A stretch of 60,000 bases of DNA. Origin: Membranipora membranacea (Eukaryota; Bryozoa; Gymnolaemata; Cheilostomatida; Membraniporidae). Below, one piece after another: positions 23,740 to 35,377 of this stretch. Numbering within the stretch: the first letter of the stretch is position 1; every line of letters starts with the position of its first letter. The DNA lies in the NCBI GenBank assembly GCA_914767715.1, contig OU612067.1:9984001-10044000 (forward strand). Direction: 5' to 3'. The notes beneath the pieces were generated by a model. The model had not been told where the DNA came from, made no database searches, and saw only the letters and a program-made list of their open reading frames with translations. The translations under genes and the position numbers were made by a program.

Positions 23740-24310
23740 CGCTGAAACTCCGACCTCAAATTACATTTGGGGTAAACAACTCTCCCTACATGTCTCTCCA
23801 TTCAATAATCTATAATTAGACTGCATGAGAAGTGGAGTAGCGTCAAAAGAACAGCAGTGGCGGGAAGTTTTAAATGGACTAGCATTGTTTAAAAGGGAAT
23901 TTGGTTAAAGTCCAATGACTTTCTATGTGTCCGATATTGAATCTGCTGGAACTCCGACCTAAATTAAATTCGGGGGAGATAGCTCCAACTACATGTCTCT
24001 CCATTCAATAATCTATAATTAGACTGCATGAGAAGTGGCGTAGCGTCAACAAAAAAGCAGTGGCTGGAAGTTTTAAATTGGCTAGCATTGTTTAAAAGGG
24101 AATTTGGTTAAAGTCCAATGACTTTCTATATGTCCATTATTGATTCTGCTGGAACTCCGACACAAAACTAAATTCGGGGGAGATAGCTCCCACTACATGT
24201 CTCTCCATTCAATAATATATAATAAGACTGCATGGGAAGTGGAGTAGCATCAAAAGAACAGCAGTGACGGAAAGTTTTAAATGGGCTAGCATTGCAAAAG
24301 GGAATCGGGT
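23740..24310. repeat. About 204-bp tandem repeat inside the TTAA transposon
   Basis: Nearly three copies, with the landmark TGTCTCTCCATTCAATAAT at about 23791, 23994 and 24199. Each unit contains the transposon core motif GGTTAAAGTCC, so the repeat multiplies a terminal-like sequence inside the element. Confidence 0.85.
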
Positions 24311-24519
24311 TAAAGTCCATGGACTTTAACCCAATTGCCTAATAATTCACATTAGACCAATGGACTTTAACCAAAATGCATTTGACTTACCTCCCCTTTC
24401 TCTTTCCCTATGGGAGTTGTGATCCCTGGTATATGAAAAAAGGGTATAGTGGACCGTAATTAATCAGAAAACTTGTATTCGGCCTGAGGTGGACTTTAAC
24501 CCAATTGCCTCTTAACCAT

Positions 24520-24617
24520 CTGCTCAGAGGTTTCCCATCTGACCTGAGACAATGCAGATCATCTACAGACTGTTCGACACTCAGTTCTACAGCCACTTCC
24601 GACGAATGTAGTACGAT
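24520..24617 (-). pseudogene. Partial duplicate of anchored-peptide terminal exon
   Basis: About 98 bp, almost identical to 24830-24927, the terminal exon and early 3' UTR of family copy 3. It includes the codons for GCRTECRTVCR and the stop, but the upstream acceptor and first codons are missing. The right end of the TTAA transposon abuts it with no intervening unique sequence. Confidence 0.8.
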
Positions 24618-24868
24618 AAAAGTATGTTTATGGGGATAAAAACTTATAGGGGAGACAAATTTAGCCAAGATATAAGGTTATAACAAGGATATATTAAACA
24701 GAGTTGAAGATGGCATGCATGCATGACAAAGTATAAAGATTCAAAAGCAAGTACATAGAAAAACATAATTACACTAATCAAACTCACAGTATGTCAAAAG
24801 CGGAATTAAAACTAGATAAAATAAATTTTCTGCTCAGAGGTTTCCCATCTGACCTGAGACAATGCAGA

Positions 24869-26823
24869 TCATCTACAGACTGTTCGACACTCAGTTCTAC
24901 AGCCACTTCCGACGAATGAAGTACGATCACATACCACCTGGCAAAACCAATTAAATTAGATTTTTGATCAAGATGTAAAGGCATAGTGGCTTGGACATAG
25001 ATTCAAGCACCATTGTCAGTTGGGGACACTTTTTATGTTCTCAAAATATGAAGGTTTAGGTGGTGAGTGTCATGAAGTAGCCTAAGGTCAATTTGCAATA
25101 CCCCTTTGAGGCTTGCAGTATTATTCTAAATAATAATTTAAGTCAATTTTTTATTGGAATCTTTCACTGGAGACTCTTGCAGGAAGTGAGACTAGTACAA
25201 AAGACAGTAGAAATTTGTTTAATCCATGTCAGGTTATTGGTGATACCAATCAGGTTATCAAAGTGGCAGACTCTATTACTTCATTTTATGAAAAGAAAAA
25301 GTAGCTAAAATATGAAGGCTGGCGCCAAGGTAGTAGGAGTGGAATTGTTTACCTTCTAATTGTTTATGTAAGCCAATAAATACAACTGACCTCACGTCTT
25401 TCTACAGCATATTTCGCATTCTGATCAGTCTACAATAAATCCATAAAAGTTAAACTAATTAGAGCATTTAACTCTTGTTAAGGTTCCAGTTGCCACGGCA
25501 TTCTTTAACATTTGGCGCTAATCACTCTATACGGAATGCCTTCATATGGCTGTGATGGTTGTTGGCCATGGTTTAAAAGGTATGAAATATAAACATACTA
25601 GCTGTTGGGACTTTGCTATGTCTATGTACCGTCCATTATGTAAAAAGAAAAGAAATTTGAGCATCATGCTTTCCAGATAATTTTTATTCAAGCAGTGGGA
25701 GGTTCCGATTTTGGTGTACCTTGCATGACTGTCATAATTTTGTGATTAATTGTCGCTGCTATAGTGAGACTTAGTGCATAATCTTAAGATCAAACAACAG
25801 TTAATCAGAGGTTTGTTTCCTGCTATCACATTTAGAGCTCTGTTTCAGAGTTTGTTTGAGATCAAGTTTAGGTTGCACCTTTAAGTTTAACTTAACCTGA
25901 CCAGCCTTATCTCAGATTCTGGAGTCAGGTTTTTAGATCGATTTAATTTTACTCTGTCACTTTCCAAGAGCCTGACCAAGATGAATATCAATCAGATGTA
26001 AAAGGGAATAACGCAAACATTTCTAGATTTTCAAGACTTTTTAAAAGTGACATGTTCTCATAAAAGAGTTCCCTTCATTGGATGTCTTATCATTGTGGCA
26101 ACTGGTGTTGAGAGGTTTAGGTGACAATTTAAAATTCAATTTTAGAGCTGTTGACCCAGGCGTAATCGTCTGTTCACACCTTTTCAGAGCTATGTTGCTT
26201 GTTGCATAAGATAATAATCTCATAGTTTTGAAAGGTTTGGTATCCGTAATGTTGCACCCACAGTTTCACACCACAGTAGCTTACCTTAAATCCTGCAGAT
26301 AATTTATCTGATCTGTGTAAATCTACTTTGCCAGTTGACAAGAGCCAGATGTTGACACCAACAAGAGCTAGAAGTAAGCATCCCAGAATCAACGCTGCAT
26401 AAAATGATGATGGTCGTCTCTCGCCCTTCATTTTGCTCAACTAAGAACAAGCACACAAAAAAAGCTGTTGTGCAAAACATATGGCTATTTATTATAAATC
26501 TATTATGAGTTTGTGAACAGTCTCATGACCCAGTGGCAGGCATCAATTGAAAGAGCGAGTTAACATCTTATGTGTCTAGTATACCTAGCTATGACTGACT
26601 GATATCATGCATGATTTATTGCGTTGCTCACTGGTAGACAAAACATTGTATCATCAAATGTGAGCAAAATAGCATAGAAAAACGAATCTAGCAACAGTTT
26701 ACACAAGCATCCATACTTTGTCTAATTAAATATAGCCATGTTTCAGACTTGAATGCAGTGATTGAAGCTGAAACTGGTTCTTATTAAATATATCACTGCA
26801 CTCACCTCAGTTATGTCTGTCAT
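24869..26823 (-). CDS. Anchored Cys-peptide family copy 3
   Basis: Exons on the minus strand: 26806-26823 (MTDITE), 26285-26440 (52 codons), 25391-25429 (13 codons, TDQNAKYAVERRE) and 24869-24937 (22 codons plus TGA), all phase 0 with clear GT-AG borders. The product is 93 residues: a basic N-terminus (KGERRP), a signal anchor near residues 17-40 (YAALILGCLLLALVGVNIWL), a polar linker, and the end FVGSGCRTECRTVCR with an extra upstream Cys (VVCDR). Type II topology would place the Cys-rich end outside the cell. The ERR before the terminal exon could be a processing site. A block 98-143 bp upstream of the ATG is shared with copy 5. I do not recognise the family; function unknown. Confidence 0.75.
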
Positions 26824-26920
26824 CTTGTTGCAAAACTAACTGACACTGACATCTAATCTCAATAAACATTTTGTGTCAGTTGCGTTTGAATACAATGAGA
26901 CTGATGCCAAATATTTGAAC

Positions 26921-26966
26921 ATTGACCTATTCACCTAGAGCTGTGCCACAACACACTTTTATTGCC
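26921..26966 (-). promoter_or_regulatory. Upstream block conserved with copy 5
   Basis: ATTGACCTATTCACCTAGAG and the following bases (plus-strand reading) align without gaps over about 45 bp to 46874-46919, at about 75 percent by eye. In both genes the block begins about 90-100 bp upstream of the start codon, so it is a candidate core promoter. Confidence 0.5.
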
Positions 26967-27690
26967 TATCAGAGGCAAGACATAAAATTTTAATGCATCA
27001 CTGGCATTATTCAATCTTTTCAAACAAAAAATAACCAAAACCTATTGTACAGCACACTGCAGGTCCAGCATTTCAACATATCCCAAACCATAATTAGGAA
27101 GATCAGGTATTTCGCGGAAATTTATGGGCTATGAACCCTTATTATAAGGGTCTTGTCTTGTCTTGTCTTATGAGGGGGACTGAGATAGAATGGAATAAAT
27201 CAGTCAGAATACAGGCGATATATGGCACCCATCGTATTCAGAGGCCCCGGACAAATTTGATTTAGCATATATTGGTAGTAAAATAATTATTATAAGGATA
27301 TCATTATCGTGTACACTGCTGTATACATGGAGTACCCAATGAAACAACATTTTTTTAAGAGTATCACTGTGATTATCGTGATCATGATGCCAATAATAAA
27401 GTCCATATATTTATTTTAGTAGCGCATATCCCTAGATTAACTTGAAATGATAACATCAGACATCATGTTTATATTAAGATATCAATGTCATGTCTTGTTT
27501 CGTCATCATTTAATCATTCTTACTCGATGAGGAAAATTCTATTCAAAAACACCCAACATCTGTTATCTGTCATTCTTTGTTGAGTGATATATTTGAAACG
27601 GTTGATGACAGACTACTGATATCCAAAAACCTAAACAAATTTTGGATGTCCTACATGGCAGGAGTTATGTCCTTTTATACACAGAGAAAT
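26967..27690. other. Spacer between copy 3 promoter and LINE relic
   Basis: AT-rich sequence with a short (TCTTG)n simple repeat near 27151-27168. No gene seen. Confidence 0.5.
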
Positions 27691-30420
27691 GACTGGCCTG
27701 CACCTGGGGCTACTGGCGTTACCACAGGGCGCTAGGCCTCTTTTGGGCTCATCAGACCTAGCACAGAACAAAAATCCAACAAGTCCCTCTCAGTTATATC
27801 TTGGAATTGTAATAGCATCGCTGAAAAATCCCATCATCTTGACTATATGATCTACCTGCATAAGCCAGACATCATAGCTCTAACTGAAACCAAGCTAAAC
27901 CCAAATATTTGCGATTCAGAAATAATTTCTAATTACACTATTTGCAGACGTGATAAATCTACAGGTCAGGGTGGTGGCGTTCTTATAGCGATATCTGACC
28001 CATTAAACATTAAAGTTTTAGACTACTATGTAGATACACAAAATGAAATAATCTCTCTTGAACTCGATTTTCGTGGATTCAGTTTTGTTATTGCTTGTTA
28101 TTACAGACCACCTAATATTAAATCTGTCACGGATATAATTCACTGGCACGAAAAACAATGTAATCCAATCGATTGGGATTCTAAAACATTGAAATCAACA
28201 CGCGATTCACATATGCATGGTATGTTCTTGGATTTTCTATGTGTTAATGACCTGTCACAGCTCGTTTTAGAGCCCACCCACAAGCAAGGTAACATACCCG
28301 ATCTGGTCGTAACCAATATGGATATGAACACTTCCGATCATTCTGTTTTTGTTAATGTTAATGTACCATTCGAAAATGTTCCATTAGACACCATGATCTC
28401 CAAAACATATTAGAAGTTTGAAGACGCAAACCTACAGTCTCTTACTATTCAGTACAGAATTTAGAGAATCTCATTTCCTTGCAAATTCATAAAAAATGAA
28501 ACGATTGATACAGTCTGGAATACATTCAAAACCATGTTTACCGAAATTACTATATCTAATATCCCTAATTACCCAGTAAAATGTAGCAAAAAGCATTGGA
28601 ATACTAGGCGAACAATTACCCAAATTAACAAAAGAAAGCGAATGAAGAAAACTCTTAGGCACCATTACTCCCTATTTAATGCCCGAAAGCTGGAAGACCA
28701 GAGCGATAACAGTAAAAAGCTTGTAAATGATGACTACAATGATTACATAGATGTGCATATTTGTGATAGACTAGCTCGGGAAATTCAAAACCACTTCTCA
28801 AATTTATTGCAAACAAAGACGGCCAAAACAACACAATAAAATGTATTGAGAATTCTAAAAATGACCAGGACATAGCTGAGAAATTTGTTGAGGCTTTTAC
28901 TTCTGTCTTCACTTACGACGATGGCTTACTTCCTACCCTCCAGCCTACCACTCATCAACAAGATAATCCCATATCAGTAACGGAACAAGGCATGTTAAAT
29001 TTACTCATTAGTTTGGATCCAACAAAAGGAGCTGGTCCAGATAATTTACCACCTGCTCTATTGAAATTCATGGGACCTTACATTTATAAAGTAATTACAG
29101 CATTTTTAAACCTTTCTCTAGCCAAACAGTGCGTGCCTACAGAAGGGAAGACAGCCAATGTCGTTCCTATCCATAAAAAAGGTGCCAGAAATTTTGCTCT
29201 CAATTATAGACCAATTTCTCTAACCTCAGTTCTGTGCAAAACCATGGAACATATTATAGCCCACAATATTCATAGTTATTTAGATGAATTTAATATCATT
29301 TTTAAAGATCAACATGGATTCAGGCCAGGACACGGATGAGATACTCAGTTACTTAATACCATATCCGATTCCATAGAGTCCTATGACTCCAATATTATAA
29401 GTGATCATTGTTCTTAATTTTTCGAAAGCCTTCGATGTTGTCTCACACCCAAAGCTAATTAACAAACTAAAATCATAGGTATTCACTCTCAGAAAATAGG
29501 TTGGATCAAACACTGGTTGTCAAATCGCACTCATCAAGTGACAGTAAATGGTGTTACTTCAAACTCGCATTTAGTTACTTCTGGTGTGCCTCAAGGTTCC
29601 GTCCTGGGGCCCCTGCTCTTTCTCATTTATATAAATGACATGCCTAACTCTGTTCTTAATTCCAAACTTAAATTATTTGCTGATGATTCTTTACTTTATA
29701 ACAACGTTAAATCTGACTCTGACATGCTTTATCTCCAACTCGATCTTAACAGTCTGGTGTCTTGGTCTGAATCCTGGCGAATAAAGTTTAATGCTGACAA
29801 GTGTGAAACAATGCGTATGAGCAGATCTGAGAATAATTCAAACACGAACCCCTCATGCCATATTGAAAATGCTAAACTGGCATCAGTAGAACAAATTAAA
29901 TATTTAGGTATTAATATTGATAACAAATTAACTTTTGATGCACACATTAAAGATATTTGCCGCAAAGCATCGAATCTCCTGCACATGCTCATGAGATCTC
30001 TGAAAAGAGCCAAAACTCGTACTAGAAGTACAGCATATTAAAGCATATGCCGTCCTATTTTGGAGTTTGCCACCATTGTATGGTCACCTCATAAACGGAA
30101 AATGATTAAATTTTTAGAGGCTGTGAACCGTAAGGCGTTAAGATGGTGTTTCAAATACGAAAATATGACTTTATATCTCAACTTATGGCTGAGGCGGAGT
30201 GGCATACTCTAAAAAGCAGACGTGAGATAACAGATATGAAAATGTATCATAAGATTATGTCAGGTTGTGTTAACATTGATGTAGATAGATTCAGTCTAAA
30301 CCAAAGTTGCTACAACACCAGAAAAGGTGCCTACCACCACTTAATTCAAACCAATGTCCGGCGCTTCTCCTTTACACACCGGATATTCAGGAAGCTTAGG
30401 AACTAGTAAAACGTCGTTGC
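27690..30420 (+). pseudogene. Decayed Jockey/CR1-like LINE
   Basis: Readable pieces in several frames: an endonuclease start (ISWNCNSIAEKS, KPDIIALTETKLNP near 27790-27890; GGGVLIAISD; ACYYRPPN), RT N-terminal blocks (PTKGAGPDNLPPALLKF, NYRPISLTSVLCK, DQHGFRPGHG at 28992-29339), and the palm (GVPQGSVLGPLLFLIYINDM, LKLFADDSLLY, IKYLGINIDNKL at 29517-30041). A tail frame runs 30143-30406. The endonuclease has lost the GDFN block and there are multiple stops and frameshifts (for example after 28413, at 29339, and around motif A near 29410-29450). It is related to, but distinct from, the intact LINE at 4.5 kb. It is inserted between family copies 3 and 4. Confidence 0.9.
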
Positions 30421-31379
30421 ACACTGTTGTGTTGCTCATTCCTTTACAGATACTTTCAAAAACACTCACACTCAGACAAGACCCACTCCAATCTTCATAC
30501 TTCTCTTGAGCCCTCTGCTCCTGTTCTGTCTGCTCTTGAGTGGTTGTCCTTACAAAACCCTGGGCTCAGTGCTACTGAAGTGCTCTAACTTCTCTCAGCC
30601 CGTTTTATTGTACAATTATAACTAGCTACAATTACTGTTATAACCATGTCGTTGTCTACTACAGCACATCGCTTATAAAGACCTCATCGACAGCGATTAA
30701 GAAGACGAAGACGAAGAATGTATTAGTCAGTTCTGAAAGGACACATTGACCAGTTGCTTGCAACGGGTGCATGAAGACTGATAAGAGGTACTGTGAGGCA
30801 ATCTTCATACACTGAGTGACTGTCTTGAGACGTTTCACTACAGTCATAAGACATTGTGAGACATTGTATGCAGTATAAATGCCCAAAAGAGTTGGATTCG
30901 GGCTGTCAATACACCCAAACCTTTCATTTTCAATGATCTAATGCTATTTACCTAGCACTGGTTTAATTTTGTAATGAACCATTATGTACAGCGCTGTTTA
31001 GCTATAGTCAGAATGGGATTTTATTTTGAGGGGAGGAATTACTTTGGTTCCTAAAATTCTTGTTGTTTCCTAGATCATCATCTTTACCATCCAGCTTTTT
31101 TCAACAATATATTTTTAGCATGGATGTTGTTGGCATTTTTATTGCCAGCTCATATTTAACTGCAATGATAACAATGAAGATACATTGATGTCAGTGTTTA
31201 CTTTTATTCACAACTCTCTCTTTTTTTCCCCAACTACAGTCATCTACTTGTGTGATAACAGATATTATTGTTGAGATAAAAAAAAGAGTCTTTGTTATCT
31301 AGAAAATCAAAAACGAATTTGAATTAAAGGGTCTTTCAAACTGTTTCCTCTAATGCACTTAACACGACCATGCTAATAT
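30421..31379. other. LINE 3' flank and spacer
   Basis: Probably LINE 3' UTR to about 30660, then unremarkable AT-rich sequence up to the terminal exon of family copy 4. No gene recognised. Confidence 0.4.
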
Positions 31380-34300
31380 TTATCCACAAGCAGGTCGGCA
31401 TTGAAGTTTACAGCCATTGACTACATGTGAAATTTCACCCGGAAGATCCTGCAAATAAAAAATTTGATTGTTAGGTTGCACACTTTAATATATCAGGGAA
31501 TTAGAATCGCACCGGAATCAGTGGTTGGGTTCCACACGTGCCTCTAATAGAGGAGAGTTAGCCTTGTCATGCGGCCACGGGCTTTAATTTTTGGTTTTTT
31601 TGGTGGCCTTGTATATCTCTGTATAGTATCAGTAGTTGTATTATGCTTGTTTTGCTCTATTCTAGACCACTTTGAGCAAGGAGTTTGAAAAAGGAGTGGA
31701 AACGGCTTCTCATTTCAAATTGTTGTTTGTCTCCACTGGTAATTGTCCTCTCTTTATCAGCAAAGGTTTTCCATGACCACAGCCAATCAGAGCAGAGACT
31801 GCAGAGAGTGACTTCCTGCCAAAAAGAAGTACAACTTGAGTTGCTGTAATAATTTTGATGAACTGTCCAATCAGCAAGAGCATAGTTGTGGAATCCCATT
31901 TATCAATATGGGCTCTACCACAAATTTCCTAAAGTGTTTGAACCTCTTGAAAAGAAACCAAACTAAGTAGCAGAGAGATATAGATAGCCCTCAGGTATAG
32001 TCCATGTTTCGAACTATAGTCTAGTTTTACCTGGGACTCCAAAGCTACTCATATGAGAAGGGAAAGTTCAACTGCAGACCTGGCCATAAATTTGCCTCAT
32101 AATTTGGTAATCAATGGCGGTTTTCATTAGTCAAACGTGGTATGTTATGCCTCCCTTTGTCACTTAGGTGTTAGAAAGGGCTTATTTAAGTACTTTCACT
32201 ACTTTTATCTGGTCTAAGTTCCTCACATAGTTTTTAAATGGTGAATGAATGAGTTATTTTCAGTCTCTCTATCCCCCATCAAAAATTTGCATTGGAATTA
32301 TAATTCAATACCCTGCAAAAGTGGTTACTATATTGCTAGCTATGTCTCATCTACACTTGTGGTGATTTACATCATGATATATTGTCTCTGGGTGTCTGAA
32401 TATACCATTAAGTAAACATGTCAAATATTTTAGTAATTTTTAACTGGAGACAGACATATAAAAAGACTGAGGACTTAAATGAATTTTAATGGAGGGACCA
32501 TATTAGTACAACCCTTGGAAACAGCCTTGTTAATTCACAGGCTACATTTCGTTTCCACTCCCTCTCTGTACCTCCCTGCTTTGAGCATTCACTTTTTCCC
32601 TGTTCCATAGGCAAATAAATTAACTTTGTAATTTTTCATATTCAAAATAGATATAAATAAGGTGATTGCACTAAATTTTGCAGTAATAATGTGAATTCAT
32701 GGCTAGGTTATAAATTTTTAAATAGCCTGACAGCACATGTATAGTCTGAGGTTACTGAGGCTATTTCACAAAATAACAGTGGGGAAATGTTTTGGCATAA
32801 GTTCGGGTGCTAGATGATTTACTCAGACTACAAATGTGATGCAAGGGTATATTTTAAAAATGTGTAACATCTTTTCACGTCATTGCTGCCAAAATTTGTG
32901 CAATCAACTTTTGGATATTTATTTTGAATGTGATATATGTCAAACATGTTTAGGATTAGAGCTAACCAAGCAGAAGACAACGACTGATACTATATGGATA
33001 AATAAAAACCCACCAAACAAGCAAAAGAACCGAAACCCGTGGCCCAGTGACAAGGCTAGAGGAGAGTCTTTCTTCAAAGACATGATTGCTTTTTAATTTT
33101 CATGAGGGTGGCATATTTTTTGAATAGTATTTTTTTGTCGCAATAGAAACACACCAAGTTTCTACCTGATTGTTTATGATCTGTTATACAACCAATTAAT
33201 TAGCACTTACACGATCCATTACTCCTCTCATTTATCAAAAGTAGCAAAGACGTGGTGGCGGAAGGCAACTGCTTACAAACTTACACATAGAGGTTCACTT
33301 TACCTGTTTGAGCTGACTGAGCTGACTCAGTTGCCTGGGTTGAATAAGCTTTTTGAGCTGACTGAGATGATCGGATTGAATTAGTTGTTTTAGCTGACTG
33401 AGCTGATCGGGTTGAATAAGCTGATTAATATCTATCAAACACATCACGATCAAATCATTCTACAAAGAAGCATACACGGCAAATATGTTACAGAGTAGAG
33501 AAAGGCTTAATGTTTGGTTGCCCTTGAATGTTGAATTCATTGACCATTGTCCAACATTGCCTAGTACAGGAAATGTTTTGAAATATTGACACTGTTATCT
33601 CACAATCATGGCCAAATGAATATCAATCAAACACATAAGGAAACAAAGGGATGTCTGATCATTGTTGCAACCAGTACGGTGAAGTCTTAGCCATCGATCA
33701 AAATTTAGTTTCTGGGCAATCAGACATTTTTCTCTGTGCACAGATATCCACATAATATGTGCATTGCTATTGGTTATAATCTCTTTGGTATGGCTAGATA
33801 TCCCACGGTGATGACTTACCTTAGATTCTGAAGGTAAGTGATCTGGTTTGTATAAATCTACTCTGCCGGTGGACAGGAGCCAGATGTTAACACAAACAAG
33901 AGCTAACAGTAAGCATCCAAGAATTAATGCTGCATAAAATGATATCGGTCGCCTCTTGTGCTTCATGCTGTTCGTCTAATAGTACATAGAAGATTGAAGA
34001 ACAAATACTTGTAACAAAGACCTAGAATCTATCCATGATTTAATGTACTCTCGTATTGCCCGAGTAACCGGTGATGCAAAACTAGTGATTGAGTAGACAA
34101 TAACCACTTAGTTTAAATGATTTAACTTGGTAATTTCATTCCATGTATACATACAAATAACTTAGAGGACTCCTGACCCTGAAGCGTCAACCAGGTTATT
34201 TCAATTATTTCAATATTGAATAATTGAACGATAAAAACAGGGCTAAGCTTAAGGTTATGATACCAGCGTTGACCGACTTGGACATTTTATATACCGTTGG

Positions 34301-35377
34301 AAAGCTGTTGAGCTACTGATCGCTAATTGCTCATCAAAAAGGTGATAGGATGACGTTGCGTCATTTTATCGGAGAAATGAGGCCGAAAACGCTGTTCTTA
34401 GCAAAGTGGATGGCTGCGCTACATTGATTACCAGAAAGTTCAAAACAGGTTACATTTATTCTTAGAGACATAGTTCATCCTAATTTTAGGTTGAAAATAA
34501 TATTTGATGAGCCCAAAGTAGCTTTTTACGTCAATTCACAATGCGTGTGGTTTTAACTTTGATGATATAATGCGAAATTTTAAGCAACGATTTGAGACAG
34601 TTCGAATAAAACAGGGCCAAATTTTTTGCTTTTTTCCACTATTTACTGTTTAAATGACACACACCACAAATTTCAGCAGTATATCAAATGTATCAATATC
34701 AGCATAGACCATCAAAGGTAGATACGTTTTGCGCCATTTATCAATAACGTCAAACATGCTGTCAAAAGGTCCAGTACTTAGGCCAGACAAATTTATTTTG
34801 AAAATTCTCACATACGAAGCCGCTTTGATTAAGCATAGTAAAAACAGGAAATGCCAACAGAATATGGCACTATGTTTTAGTCTTACTCGAATTATACCAC
34901 ACAGAATGCCGAAAAACACCTTGAAAAGCCCCTAGGCATTCTGTGTGGTATAATTCGAGGAAGACCACTTTGGGCTCATCAAAAATTATTTTCAACCTAA
35001 AATTAGGATGAACTATGTCTCTAAGAATGAATGTAACTTGTTTTGAACTTTCTAGCAATCGATGTAGCGCAGCCGTCCACTTTGCGAAAAACAGCCTTTT
35101 CGGCCTCATTTCTCCGATAAAATGACGCAATGTCATCCAATCACGTTTTTGATGAGCTATTAGCGATCAGTAGCTCAGCAGCTTCTCAACGGTATATAAA
35201 ATGTCCAAATCGGTCAACGCTGGTATCATAACCTTAATCTGGCGCCCCTGCATTGATGAACCTTCACTTGAGCCAGTGCACATTCCATCTAGATGACAAA
35301 CAACACCTTATGTATGAATTATATCTAATTATTCTTAATTTCATCGCTTTTGGTATTCTTACCTCCCTATTATCCAT
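31380..35377 (-). CDS. Anchored Cys-peptide family copy 4 with repeat-expanded linker
   Basis: Minus-strand exons, all phase 0: 35363-35377 (MDNRE), 33820-33975 (52 codons), 33304-33459 (52 codons) and 31380-31448 (22 codons plus TAA). The 131-residue product has a basic N-terminus (MKHKRRP), a signal anchor near residues 16-39 (SFYAALILGCLLLALVCVNI), and a linker starting NDLIV that aligns with the 13-codon linkers of copies 3 and 5. The linker is then extended by three in-frame repeats of LIQPDQLSQLKQ type (12, 12 and 15 residues). The terminal exon ends VVNGCKLQCRPACG. Intron 1 contains a TTAA foldback element (34249-35237). The intron after the anchor exon keeps sequence similarity with copy 3, showing duplication of the genomic unit. 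Function unknown. Confidence 0.75.
31449..33303 (-). other. Last intron of family copy 4
   Basis: An intron of about 1.85 kb in this model. It shows no recognised gene; scattered frames (31657-31899, 32836-33096) have no domain features. Confidence 0.45.
33304..33446 (-). repeat. 36-bp in-frame coding minisatellite (linker exon)
   Basis: Three units within the linker exon of copy 4, the last one longer by 9 bp. They encode amphipathic Leu/Gln-rich 12-mers and keep both the frame and the splice donor. Confidence 0.85.
34249..35237. mobile_element. TTAA-flanked foldback (MITE-like) element, 0.99 kb
   Basis: Long inverted arms of about 275 bp (34249-34525 and 34965-35237) begin TTAAGGTTATGATACCAGCG from each outside end, so TTAA is the likely target duplication. 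A second, inner palindrome at about 34875-34965 repeats TCGAATTATACCACACAGAA inverted. There is no coding capacity. It lies in intron 1 of anchored-peptide copy 4. Its ends differ from those of the 20.6-24.5 kb element, so a different autonomous partner is needed. Confidence 0.85.

Larger units (their letters stand above)
20635..24511 (-). mobile_element. TTAA-flanked DNA transposon (3.9 kb), gene on minus strand
   Basis: A 31-bp perfect inverted repeat (20625-20655 and 24491-24521) contains TTAA followed by GAGGCAATTGGGTTAAAGTC. If TTAA is the target duplication (20631-20634, 24512-24515), the mobile part is 20635-24511. Both subterminal regions hold further inverted copies of the GGTTAAAGTCC core (around 20834-20905 and 24308-24371), and the right side has a roughly 204-bp tandem repeat. 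The interior encodes one multi-exon protein with a DDE-like core. TTAA targets are known for piggyBac and Kolobok elements, but the protein matches neither that I can see, so the superfamily is open. Confidence 0.8.

Noticed and set aside
24408-24984. Two frames sharing VELSVEQSVDDLHCLRSDG, first taken as a duplicated protein domain
   Set aside because: They are out-of-frame readings of the duplicated terminal exon. The frame with GCRTECRTVCR matches the other family copies.
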